A stretch of DNA of 64,000 nucleotides from Streptomyces lateritius. Its GTDB lineage: Bacteria; Actinomycetota; Actinomycetes; Streptomycetales; Streptomycetaceae. The notes below the pieces were generated by a model. That model was not told the DNA's origin, did no database searches, and saw only the letters and a program-made list of their open reading frames with translations. Where the stretch lies: the NCBI RefSeq assembly GCF_014649715.1, contig NZ_BMTO01000003.1, forward strand, positions 469,056-533,055, given 5' to 3'. Below, piece by piece: positions 45,176-52,615 of this stretch; positions within the stretch are counted from its first letter, which is position 1; each line of letters starts with the position of its first letter. A program made the position numbers and the translations under genes.

Positions 45176-45221
45176 CTTCTACAGTTGTAGAAGGTTAGCG
45201 CGGGGTGTCTACAGGTGTAGA
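45176..45221. promoter_or_regulatory. Two palindromic TetR operators
   Basis: CTTCTACAGTTGTAGAAG (45176-45193) is a perfect 8-2-8 palindrome. TCTACAGGTGTAGA (45208-45221) is a 6-2-6 palindrome with the same half site TCTACA. Centres are 30 bp apart, about three helical turns. Both lie in the short divergent region between monooxygenase and regulator. Confidence 0.85.
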
Positions 45222-45229
45222 AAAGGGGG

Positions 45230-46351
45230 GTGACCTCCGATCGACGCCCCGCCGCCACCGAGCGCCGTACCCTCCTCGCGGACGCCGCGATCGGCGTCCT
45301 CGCCGACGCCGGAATGCGCGGGCTCACCCACCGCGCCGTCGACGCCGCCGCAGGGTTCCCGGCCGGCACCACCTCCGCGTACTACCGCACCCGCTCGGCC
45401 CTGCTGACCGCGCTCGTCCGCCGTCTGGTCGAACGGGACCAAGCCGAGCTGCGGGCGGCGGGGGAGCGCCTCGGGGAGCCCCGCTCCGCCGCCGAACTCG
45501 CCCACGCCACCGCCGCACTCGTCGCCGCCCGACTCACCGGCGAGGGCCGGCGCCGTTCCCTCGCCCGCTTCGCCTGCGCCGTCGAGAGCGTGCGGGACCC
45601 CGAACTCCGGGACATCCTGGTTGCGCGCGAGAACCCGGCCCGGGACGCGGTTCGCCGCTTCCTCGCCGCCCTCCGGGTCGAGGACCCGGAGGGGCGCACG
45701 CTCACGCTGCTCAGGTGCGTGGACGGTCTCGTGTTCGACCGGGTGGTCCGAGGTGGAGACGTCTCCGTGGAGGAGGTCGAAGGTCTGGTGGCGGCGGCGT
45801 TGCGGCCCGCCGGGCCGGGCGTCGTCGACACGCAGCAGCCGCACGCCAGCAGGGAGCAGAACCCGATGGACAGCAACGCCTTCGTCTACACCACCTATAT
45901 CCGCACCACACCCGAGGAGCTCTGGCAGGCCCTCACCGACCCCGCCTGGACGCGCCGCTACTGGGGCGTGGCCTTCGAGACGACGTGGGCCGCCGGCTCG
46001 CCGATGGTCTGGGACGAGGGCGGCCGGAAGACCGCGCACCCCGATCAGGTGGTCCTCAGGGCCGACCCCGGCCGGCTCCTCTCGTACACCTGGCACACCT
46101 TCACGCCGGAGTGGGCCGAGGCGGTCGGCATCGACGACGAGGTGTACACCAGGCTCGCGAGGGAACGCCGCTCGAAGGCGACCTTCGCGATCGAACCGGC
46201 GGGGGACATGGTCAAGCTCACCCTCATCCACGACGAACTGGAGCCCGACGGGACGGTCCGCAGCCTGGTCGGCGAGGGCTGGCCGGCCCTGCTCTCCAGC
46301 CTCAAGTCCCTCCTGGAGACCGGTGAGGAGCTGCCGGATCCGCCGCGCTGA
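45230..46351 (+). CDS. TetR-family repressor fused to a SRPBCC/AHSA1 domain
   Basis: The 373-residue frame starts at GTG 45230, probably leaderless. Residues 8-60 are a TetR helix-turn-helix (LTHRAVDAAAGFPAGTTSAY), and 70-190 the helical ligand domain. From residue 213 a SRPBCC/Aha1-like domain begins MDSNAFVYTTYIRTTPEELW and runs to the end. AHSA1 proteins bind hydrophobic ligands. This ATG at 45866 has AGGGAG nine bases upstream, so the domain may also be made alone. Such a TetR fusion is unusual. The two operators upstream suggest autoregulation and control of the monooxygenase. Confidence 0.85.
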   Translation: MTSDRRPAATERRTLLADAAIGVLADAGMRGLTHRAVDAAAGFPAGTTSAYYRTRSALLTALVRRLVERDQAELRAAGERLGEPRSAAELAHATAALVAARLTGEGRRRSLARFACAVESVRDPELRDILVARENPARDAVRRFLAALRVEDPEGRTLTLLRCVDGLVFDRVVRGGDVSVEEVEGLVAAALRPAGPGVVDTQQPHASREQNPMDSNAFVYTTYIRTTPEELWQALTDPAWTRRYWGVAFETTWAAGSPMVWDEGGRKTAHPDQVVLRADPGRLLSYTWHTFTPEWAEAVGIDDEVYTRLARERRSKATFAIEPAGDMVKLTLIHDELEPDGTVRSLVGEGWPALLSSLKSLLETGEELPDPPR

Positions 46352-46737
46352 GCCGCGGCGCCGGTGCGTTTCAGAACTGAGCCGTCCGGTGCGGTCCGAC
46401 GCCCCGGAGGCCCATCGCGTCGGCGAACGCGTCCTCGACGCGCGGACGGAGCCGCACGTCGTGGGGGCCTGTCCTGGGTCGGCCCCCCCACGATGCTCCA
46501 CCACCACCGGCCCTGGGCCCTGAGCCGGGACGCGGGGCCGTGGGGCAGCGCCCTGGCCCGCGCGCGACGCCCGCCGGCCGCTCCTCGGGCGGCCTGCGAC
46601 GGGCGCTCCCGACCGGCGCTGTGCACGGCGGCGTGACCGGCGGCGTGCCGACCGGCCGCCCCGGACGCCCTCGGTGATACTGGCGCCTGCCTCACCACCC
46701 GTACCCCTATCCGTACCCGGACCGCGAGGGAGCCGTC
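46352..46737 (+). other. Intergenic region with a hairpin
   Basis: In these 386 bases, GTGGGGGCC (46461-46469) and GGCCCCCCCAC (46481-46491) can form a strong stem that may terminate the TetR-fusion transcript. A minus-strand frame ending DAMGLRGVGPHRTAQF at about 46374 could be a gene tail but is too short to support. Confidence 0.4.
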
Positions 46738-47046
46738 ATGCCGGACGTCACCAGGGTCGAGCTCGGGGACGCCGTGCTCTATGTGGAGGCGGAACCGCTC
46801 GGCCCCGAGTCGGACCTCGAAGGCGTACGCGACCACGTCCCCGACCTCTCCGGCGTCACCAGCGCCCTCGCCTCCTTCGCCGGGCAGCTGAGCGACGCGC
46901 TGCGCCGGGCGGCACCGGACCGGGCGTCCGTCGAGTTCGGTTGCCAGCTCGGCATGGACGCGGGCGGACTGACCGCGCTCATCGTCAAGGGCAGCGGCAG
47001 CGCCAACCTGCGGGTGACGCTGGAGTGGACCAAGCCCTCGGCCTGA
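46738..47046 (+). CDS. Trypsin-co-occurring domain 1 (Trypco1)-like protein
   Basis: The 102-residue protein ends VEFGCQLGMDAGGLTALIVK then GSGSANLRVTLEWTKPSA, the Trypco1/CU044_2847 pattern. This domain is normally found beside trypsin-like proteases in predicted bacterial conflict or signalling systems. No protease gene is adjacent, and the only trypsin remnant lies 36 kb away. It is an orphan member. Its stop lies 5 bp from the convergent depolymerase gene. Confidence 0.85.
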   Translation: MPDVTRVELGDAVLYVEAEPLGPESDLEGVRDHVPDLSGVTSALASFAGQLSDALRRAAPDRASVEFGCQLGMDAGGLTALIVKGSGSANLRVTLEWTKPSA

Positions 47047-47051
47047 GCCGC

Positions 47052-48695
47052 TCACTCCTCGACGGGCACTGCCTGGCGGTACTCGACCGTCAGCGTCACC
47101 GGAGTGTCCCTGTTGACGAAGAGGTACGCGGTGGACAGCGGGGCGGACTCGAAGCGCAGCCGCACCTGGGTGGTACCGCGCCGGTCGAGGGCCGCCAGTG
47201 CCTCGGGTGACAGGTCCGTCGAGGTGGCGGTGCCCGAGGAGAAGGCGGCGAACCGAGCCCCGCCCGACACCGTGGCCGCGGCCGACCAGTCCGAGGCCTC
47301 GACCGCGCAGGTCCCGAAACAGCCGGTACGGACGTCCGCCAGGAGCCGGTTGCCCGCCGGCGAGGCCCATGGGTCGCCGGACCCGCCGCTCCGGCTCACC
47401 GTCAGATACGCCCGGGTGACCTCCTTGCCCGCCGGGATCCCCGACGTGTCGAACGACAGCAGCGCCCGGTTCACCTTGCCGTCGGTGCCCCGGCCGAGCG
47501 CGAGACCGTAGGTGTCCTCCAGCGTGCCGGCCGTCGCGCCCGATCCGTCGGCCGCCGCCTTCACGTAGCCGTCCTGGGCGTCCACGCTCGCCAGGGCGAC
47601 CCGGTCGCCGGCGGGCGGGGCAGTGGAGCCGCGAAGGGCCCGGACCATGGCCATCACCGCCTCGATCTGCTTTCCGCCGTGGTGCGCGTAGGCGGAGTCG
47701 CCGAGGTACCCCCACCAGTTCCAGCATCCGTTGGGGTTCTCGAGCGTGGTCGTCGCGGCGGCCTGTGGGTACAGCACGATCATGTCGTTGGTGTCGGCGT
47801 ACTCGTTGAGATACGCCTTGTCGACGAACTGGGTCCCGAAGCCCTGGTGGCCGTACCCCTGCTTGCAGCCGTGCAGGGCGACCATCAGGGTGCAGAGGGC
47901 GCCGTCGGAGCAGGACGTCGGCACGTACGCGAACCCCTTGTCGCCCATCGAGATCGCCGCCGCCCCGCCGGGTGCGTAGGCGTTCTGGTCGAACTGCACG
48001 AGCGTGCCGCCGGGGGCGGCGCTCGGGGCGGCGACGGAGCCCAGAAGATGGCCGAGCAGATCACGCTCGGCGTCGAGACCGCAGTTGTTGATCCACGGAC
48101 TCTGCGTAACCGCACAGGAGTTGGGCCCGAGCGGGCTGATCCAGGCGTGCCCGGCCGCGGAGGAGCGGTCGTACCGGACCGACGCGCCGAACCGGCCGTA
48201 GTAGTCCGCCAGCGCGTCGGCCACCGGCCGCTTCACCGTCGCGTCGCCCGAGCCGCTGAAGACGTACACCGGGTCGCCCGCGAGGTTCGCCACCGGGTCG
48301 ACGAGTCCCCGCGCCGACCGGTCCCGGGTGGTCTGCTCCAGCTTCGCGAGCTGAAGGTCCTGCGTGGTGTTCATGCAGGCGTTGAGCGCGGTGGAGAGCG
48401 TGTTCTGGGCGCAGTCGTACGGCCCCGAGGCGAAGGCCGCCGAGCCGCTGAACGTACCGGAGTACGCCACGTGGAGCTGCGTGGCCATGTAGCCGCCGGA
48501 CGATATCCCGGAGCTGTAGACGGCATCGACGTTGTACGGCCGCAGCTCACCGGGTACGGGAGCGGGGGCGGCGGCCGTCGCCGGGGAGGCGCCCGGGAAC
48601 AGGGCTGTGGCCGCGAGGAGCAGCAGGGCCGTCAGCCGGCCCGTGCGCCGACGAAGGCGAGGACGGCGCGGGCGGTCGGGGCGGGGTGGGGGCAT
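47052..48695 (-). CDS. Secreted PHB-depolymerase-like esterase with C-terminal accessory domain
   Basis: The 547-residue precursor has a Tat-like Arg-rich start and signal peptide to about residue 43. The lipase box GISSG has the nucleophile Ser at 65. CTLMVALHGCKQGYGHQGFG supplies the oxyanion region typical of extracellular poly(3-hydroxybutyrate) depolymerases. GCWNWWGYLGDSAYAHHGGK follows near residue 325. The last ~190 residues (YVKAAADGSGATAGTLEDTY onward) resemble a DNRLRE-type beta domain, perhaps for surface binding. ATG 48695 has GGGAG upstream. Natural substrate is inferred. Confidence 0.88.
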   Translation of the reverse strand: MPPPRPDRPRRPRLRRRTGRLTALLLLAATALFPGASPATAAAPAPVPGELRPYNVDAVYSSGISSGGYMATQLHVAYSGTFSGSAAFASGPYDCAQNTLSTALNACMNTTQDLQLAKLEQTTRDRSARGLVDPVANLAGDPVYVFSGSGDATVKRPVADALADYYGRFGASVRYDRSSAAGHAWISPLGPNSCAVTQSPWINNCGLDAERDLLGHLLGSVAAPSAAPGGTLVQFDQNAYAPGGAAAISMGDKGFAYVPTSCSDGALCTLMVALHGCKQGYGHQGFGTQFVDKAYLNEYADTNDMIVLYPQAAATTTLENPNGCWNWWGYLGDSAYAHHGGKQIEAVMAMVRALRGSTAPPAGDRVALASVDAQDGYVKAAADGSGATAGTLEDTYGLALGRGTDGKVNRALLSFDTSGIPAGKEVTRAYLTVSRSGGSGDPWASPAGNRLLADVRTGCFGTCAVEASDWSAAATVSGGARFAAFSSGTATSTDLSPEALAALDRRGTTQVRLRFESAPLSTAYLFVNRDTPVTLTVEYRQAVPVEE

Positions 48696-48865
48696 GGGAT
48701 CTCCCGGGCGGCTCGATCGGGTGGGTCTCGGCCGGGACATTAAAGGGGTGTCGGGCACGGCTCCTATGGGCCCGGCCCCCACAACGACCGGCCTGGAATA
48801 TGGCGCTCCGTCATCTGGCAGCCCCGCTACGGCAGCCGTCGCTCGCTGCCTGCGACGATGACCCC

Positions 48866-49396
48866 ATGAATGCGAGCGACATGAATGTGAGCGACGAGGC
48901 GCGGGACGGGCTGCTGGCCGAAGCGATACGGCTCCGGGAACAGGGCCGTCAGGAGGAGGCGCGGGCCCGCCTGCTGGAACTCTCCGCACGGTACCCCGAC
49001 GACGCCGAGGTGGCGTACCAGACCGCCTGGGCGCACGACGTGCTCGGCCTGGAGGCCGAGGCTGTGCCCTTCTACGAGCGCGCCCTCGACGGCACGGGCG
49101 CGGCCGTCCTGTCGACGGACGACAGGCGGGGCGCGCTCCTCGGCCTCGGCAGCACGTACCGCGTCCTCGGCCGCTACGAGCGGGCCGTCGCCACGCTGCG
49201 CCGCGGTGCCGAGGAGTTCCCCGACGACGGGGCGCTGCGCGCCTTTCTCGCGATGGCCCTGTTCAACACGGGCGACCACCACGAGTCCACCCGCCTGCTC
49301 CTGAACCTGCTCGCGGCCACGAGCGACGATCCGGACGTCCGCAGGTACCGTCCGGCCATCGAGTACTACGCGCGGGACCTGAACGAGACCGTGTGA
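48866..49396 (+). CDS. Tetratricopeptide-repeat protein
   Basis: The 176-residue soluble protein consists almost wholly of TPR-like helix pairs, for example QEEARARLLELSARYPDDAE, AYQTAWAHDVLGLEAEAVPF and GSTYRVLGRYERAVATLRRG. It probably mediates protein-protein contacts. No catalytic domain is visible. A MITE-like element begins 62 bp downstream. Confidence 0.88.
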   Translation: MNASDMNVSDEARDGLLAEAIRLREQGRQEEARARLLELSARYPDDAEVAYQTAWAHDVLGLEAEAVPFYERALDGTGAAVLSTDDRRGALLGLGSTYRVLGRYERAVATLRRGAEEFPDDGALRAFLAMALFNTGDHHESTRLLLNLLAATSDDPDVRRYRPAIEYYARDLNETV

Positions 49397-49457
49397 GCGC
49401 CGCCGGCCGCGCTGCTGGACCCCGCGAACCCGGACCCGTGGAAGGACGAAGCCCGTC

Positions 49458-49639
49458 CCTGGGCCGTGTCCGTGAAGTCCCGTCTGGCCCGCGGCGCCTG
49501 GTACGCACGTTCGCCGCGTTGCCGGGGTCACCCGAGTACGCCCGGTATGAGGGCGACCCTCCGCCTCGCGATCGCACGCACCGGGCGCCGCGGGCCCTGC
49601 CCTGCGGGCGGACGGCGCTACCTTCCGGACACGACCTAG
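49458..49639 (-). mobile_element. MITE-like element, copy 2 (inverted)
   Basis: On the minus strand this ~182-bp copy starts CTAGGTCGTGTCCGGAAGGT at 49639 and ends at 49458 in GGCCCAGG. It differs from copy 1 at roughly 14 positions. Its CTAG overlaps the TAG stop of the cupin gene, just as copy 1 does for the MHYT gene. Confidence 0.75.
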
Positions 49640-49953
49640 TCGTTGACGGCGGTCAGCAGGACGACCGCGTCGTCCAGGGCCGTCAGGCCGTGGCGTTCCT
49701 TCGGGATCATGCGGAGCTGGCCCACCGACAGGTCCTCGGAGCGGTCCGCCGCCGTCAGACGTACGCGGCCGCGGAGGACCTGGAGGCTCGCGGCCGGCGG
49801 GGCGTTGTGCTCGTCGAGGGCCGCGCCGGACACCAGGGCGATGACACTCTGCCGGAGCACTCCGTCGTGGACCACCAGATGGGCGCTCCGGCCGTGCGCG
49901 TCGGCGTGCGCCTTGGCCAGATGCTCGTCGGCGAGGGCTGCGAGATCCTGCAT
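49636..49953 (-). CDS. Small cupin protein
   Basis: The 105-residue single-domain cupin has GAALDEHNAPPAASLQVLRG (motif 1 with a His) and a second motif ending MIPKERHGLTAL. Members of this small family are often near redox enzymes. The ATG is at 49953. Its TAG stop is formed by the CTAG border of the MITE-like element, so the C-terminus (VLLTAVND) may be the native end or a slightly altered one. Confidence 0.85.
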   Translation of the reverse strand: MQDLAALADEHLAKAHADAHGRSAHLVVHDGVLRQSVIALVSGAALDEHNAPPAASLQVLRGRVRLTAADRSEDLSVGQLRMIPKERHGLTALDDAVVLLTAVND

Positions 49954-50002
49954 CGTTTCTCCCTGCGGGGTGCGCGGGTCGTGAGTCCCAGCCTCGCGCC
50001 TG

Positions 50003-50098
50003 TCACGCGGGACGCAACTCGGGACCGCCGTGTCGGGCCCGGGCGACCACCAGAGCGGCCGCGACCGAGAACCCCGCCGCGGCCAGGACCGCCGCCGT
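50003..50098 (-). pseudogene. C-terminal remnant of an MFS transporter
   Basis: The minus-strand frame ends AVLAAAGFSVAAALVVARAR then HGGPELRPA and a stop at 50003. This is the last transmembrane helix and tail of a typical major-facilitator exporter. The gene breaks near 50098, where the sequence joins the tail of a plus-strand gene. Confidence 0.6.
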
Positions 50099-50182
50099 CG
50101 AGCCTACGGGCTGATCTGGCAGACGGCCGCCGAGAACGCCCTGATCCGGGCCTTCGTCGAGGCCGTCACGGAACGCCCCTGA
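50096..50182 (+). pseudogene. C-terminal remnant, probably of a LysR regulator
   Basis: The plus-strand frame reads AYGLIWQTAAENALIRAFVE and AVTERP and stops at 50182. This is the usual end of a LysR effector domain, where a strand is followed by a final helix. Everything upstream is missing. It abuts the MFS tail head-to-head. Confidence 0.5.
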
Positions 50183-50327
50183 GGTGAGCCCCCTGAGGTG
50201 AGCCCCTGAGGCGGGCCCTGAGACGCCCGCAGAGGAGCGCTGCCGGGGTGTGACGCCGAGGTGCGCCGTGGCGGCGCGCGGGTGTGTCCCGGCCGGGCAC
50301 GGGAAGCACCGCGGCTACGGTGATCCG

Positions 50328-51233
50328 GTGCAGCGAGCCGCAGACCGCGCGACGCTCGCCGCGTTCCTCGCCACCGCGCTCCTCGCGGGCGGAAACGCGG
50401 TCGGCGTCCGATTCAGCAACCGCGAACTCGATCCGCTGTGGGGCGCGGCCCTGCGTTTCGGCGCCGCCTCCCTGCTGCTCCTGGCCGTCATGGCCGTACG
50501 GAGACTGGAGTTCCCGCGCGGCAGGGCGCTCGCCGGAGCCGTCCTCTTCGGCGTCCTCAACTTCGGTGTGACGTTCGCGCTCGCGTACTACGCGCTCGTC
50601 CGCATCCACGCCGGACTCGGCCAGACGGTCCTCTCCCTGGTCCCGCTGGCCACTCTGCTGCTCGCGGTGGCGCAGCGGCTCGAACGGTTCCGGCTCATGG
50701 CGGCCGTCGGCACCGTCTTCGCCGCGGCGGGTGTCGCCGTCATCTCACGGGCCTCCTTCGAGGGCGATGTGCCTCTGCCGTCCTTCCTGGCGCTCGTCGG
50801 CAGCATGCTGGCGTTCGCGCAGGCCACCGTGTCGGTACGACGGCTGCCGAAGGTCCACGCGGTGACGATGAACGCGGTGGGCATGACGGCCGCCGCCGTC
50901 CTGCTGTTCGCCGGCTCGCTCGCGGCCGGCGACACCTGGCGGCTGCCGGACCGCGCGGCGACCTGGTGGGCGCTCGCCTATCTCGTGGTTGGCGGCTCGG
51001 TCCTGACCTTCGTCCTCTACCTGTTCGTCGTCCACCGGTGGGACGCCTCACGCGCCTCGTACGTCTTCGTCGTCATCCCGGTCGTCACCATCGTCCTGTC
51101 GGCCTGGCTCGACGACGAACCCCTCACCTCATGGCTGCTGATCGGCACCCCGCTCATCCTGGTCGGCGTCTACCTCGGGGCCCTGCGCAAGCGCCCCGCG
51201 CCCAGCCTCCACAGGCCGGCGCCGCGCCCGTGA
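50328..51233 (+). CDS. EamA/DMT-family transporter
   Basis: The 301-residue protein has ten hydrophobic segments in two five-helix EamA halves, the drug/metabolite transporter architecture. GTG 50328 lies close behind TACGGT, a -10-like sequence, so the message may be leaderless. It exports an unknown small molecule. The 3' 80 bases overlap the convergent M20 gene. Confidence 0.88.
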   Translation: MQRAADRATLAAFLATALLAGGNAVGVRFSNRELDPLWGAALRFGAASLLLLAVMAVRRLEFPRGRALAGAVLFGVLNFGVTFALAYYALVRIHAGLGQTVLSLVPLATLLLAVAQRLERFRLMAAVGTVFAAAGVAVISRASFEGDVPLPSFLALVGSMLAFAQATVSVRRLPKVHAVTMNAVGMTAAAVLLFAGSLAAGDTWRLPDRAATWWALAYLVVGGSVLTFVLYLFVVHRWDASRASYVFVVIPVVTIVLSAWLDDEPLTSWLLIGTPLILVGVYLGALRKRPAPSLHRPAPRP

Positions 51234-52515
51234 GGTGGTCGTACGCCATGTGGGCGTGCAGTCGGACGCCCGTGAGCAGCGTGTCGTCGTCCGCGTAGAA
51301 GCGCGGGTTGTGGTTGGTGACCAGACCGCGTCCGTGCGGCAGTGGCACCGGGCGGCCGTCGGCGTCCAGAGAGGCGTCCTGGACGCCGAGCATCACGTAC
51401 AGGCCGCCGAAGCGGTTCACGAACTCCGAGACGTCGTCGTAGCCGAGCGTCGCCCCCGTCTCCACCATCCGCTCCTCGCCCACCACCCGGCGGATCGTCG
51501 GAAGGCCCGCCTCGACCCACTCCGCGCTGTTGTGCACCGGCGGAACGGGCTGGAGGTACGCGACGGACGCGGTGGCGCCGTACGCCTGCGCCGAGTGCTC
51601 GGCCAGCGTCGTCAACCTCCGTCGCACCTCGGGCATGTCCGATTCCACCGCGCAGCGGACGGTGCCCCACAGAGTCACCGTCCGGCCGATGATGTTGAAC
51701 CGCCCCACGTCCTCCACGTGCCCCACGGACACCGTGATCGCGTCGAACGCGGAGACCTGCCGGTACAGCTGCCCGATGCCGGTCAGGACCGCGCCCGCCG
51801 CCGGCATCGGGTCGATGCCCTGCCAGGGGGTGGAGCCGTGCGTCTGCTCGCCGGTGATCACGATCTTGACCAGGGTCGAGGCGCCGTACTGGTTCCCTAC
51901 CCGAAGGCCGACGTAGCCCTTCGGGTAGGGCGTGACGTGCATCCCGAAGACCATCGTCGGCACGGGGTCGGTGAACGCGCCCGCCTCGACCATCGCCCGC
52001 GCCCCGCCCTGCTCGGTGACCGGCGGGCCCTCCTCGGCGGGCTGGAAGACGAACAGCACCGTCCCCGGCAGCCGCTCGCGCACCCCCGCGAGAACGGTGG
52101 CCGCACCCATGAGCATCGCGGTGTGGCAGTCGTGGCCGCAGGCGTGCGAGACGGGGGACGGCCCCCCGGGGCAGGCGGCGTCCACCACGTCCGATGCGAA
52201 CTCCTCGCCGCACAGGTCCTGGACGGGCAGCGCGTCCATGTCCGCCCGCAGCGCCGCCACCCGCCCGCCCGGGGAGCCGCCCCGCAGGACGCCCACGACA
52301 CCGTGTCCGGCGATCCCGGTACGGACCTCGTCGAGGCCCAGGGAGCGCAGATGGTCCGCGACGAACCGGGCGGTCTCCGCCTCGCGGTTGGGGAGTTCCG
52401 GGTTCCGGTGCAGATGCCGGCGCCAGGCGACGACCCGGGCGGCCACCTCCTCGGCACGCCGGTCCAGTTCCTCGTGGACCCCTGCGCCGCCGTCATCGAC
52501 CCCCGCGCTGCTCAA
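51154..52515 (-). CDS. M20-family amidohydrolase/aminoacylase
   Basis: The 453-residue metallopeptidase-fold enzyme has the metal-ligand motif HACGHDCHTAML, the catalytic acid region QPAEEGPP, and RADMDALPVQ with a further ligand. It also has GEQTHGSTPWQGIDP for the lid domain. Such enzymes hydrolyse N-acyl amino acids or hippurate-type amides. A TTG at 52515 preceded by GAGAGGA is the likely start. The Gly/Arg-rich tail lies within the overlap with the EamA gene. Confidence 0.9.
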   Translation of the reverse strand: MSSAGVDDGGAGVHEELDRRAEEVAARVVAWRRHLHRNPELPNREAETARFVADHLRSLGLDEVRTGIAGHGVVGVLRGGSPGGRVAALRADMDALPVQDLCGEEFASDVVDAACPGGPSPVSHACGHDCHTAMLMGAATVLAGVRERLPGTVLFVFQPAEEGPPVTEQGGARAMVEAGAFTDPVPTMVFGMHVTPYPKGYVGLRVGNQYGASTLVKIVITGEQTHGSTPWQGIDPMPAAGAVLTGIGQLYRQVSAFDAITVSVGHVEDVGRFNIIGRTVTLWGTVRCAVESDMPEVRRRLTTLAEHSAQAYGATASVAYLQPVPPVHNSAEWVEAGLPTIRRVVGEERMVETGATLGYDDVSEFVNRFGGLYVMLGVQDASLDADGRPVPLPHGRGLVTNHNPRFYADDDTLLTGVRLHAHMAYDHLTGAAPACGGWARGACAGPRGRRRPG

Positions 52516-52615
52516 GGGACACGTCCTCTCGGAGTACGACCGTCCCTCCAGCGTCGCATCCCGCCTCCTTCGTGCTCCCTCGCCGCGCGGGCCCCCTCTC
52601 GCACCTGCCGCCGCG

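Noticed and set aside
46374..46500. Minus-strand gene tail ending DAMGLRGVGPHRTAQF
   Set aside because: Too short and without recognisable homology. It could be chance.
48697..48865. Gene in the gap between the depolymerase and TPR genes
   Set aside because: Only 169 bases with no frame or motif beyond a possible divergent promoter.
29671..49639. Composite transposon bounded by the two inverted elements
   Set aside because: The enclosed genes are typical chromosomal Streptomyces genes and no transposase is present. The elements look like independent MITE insertions.
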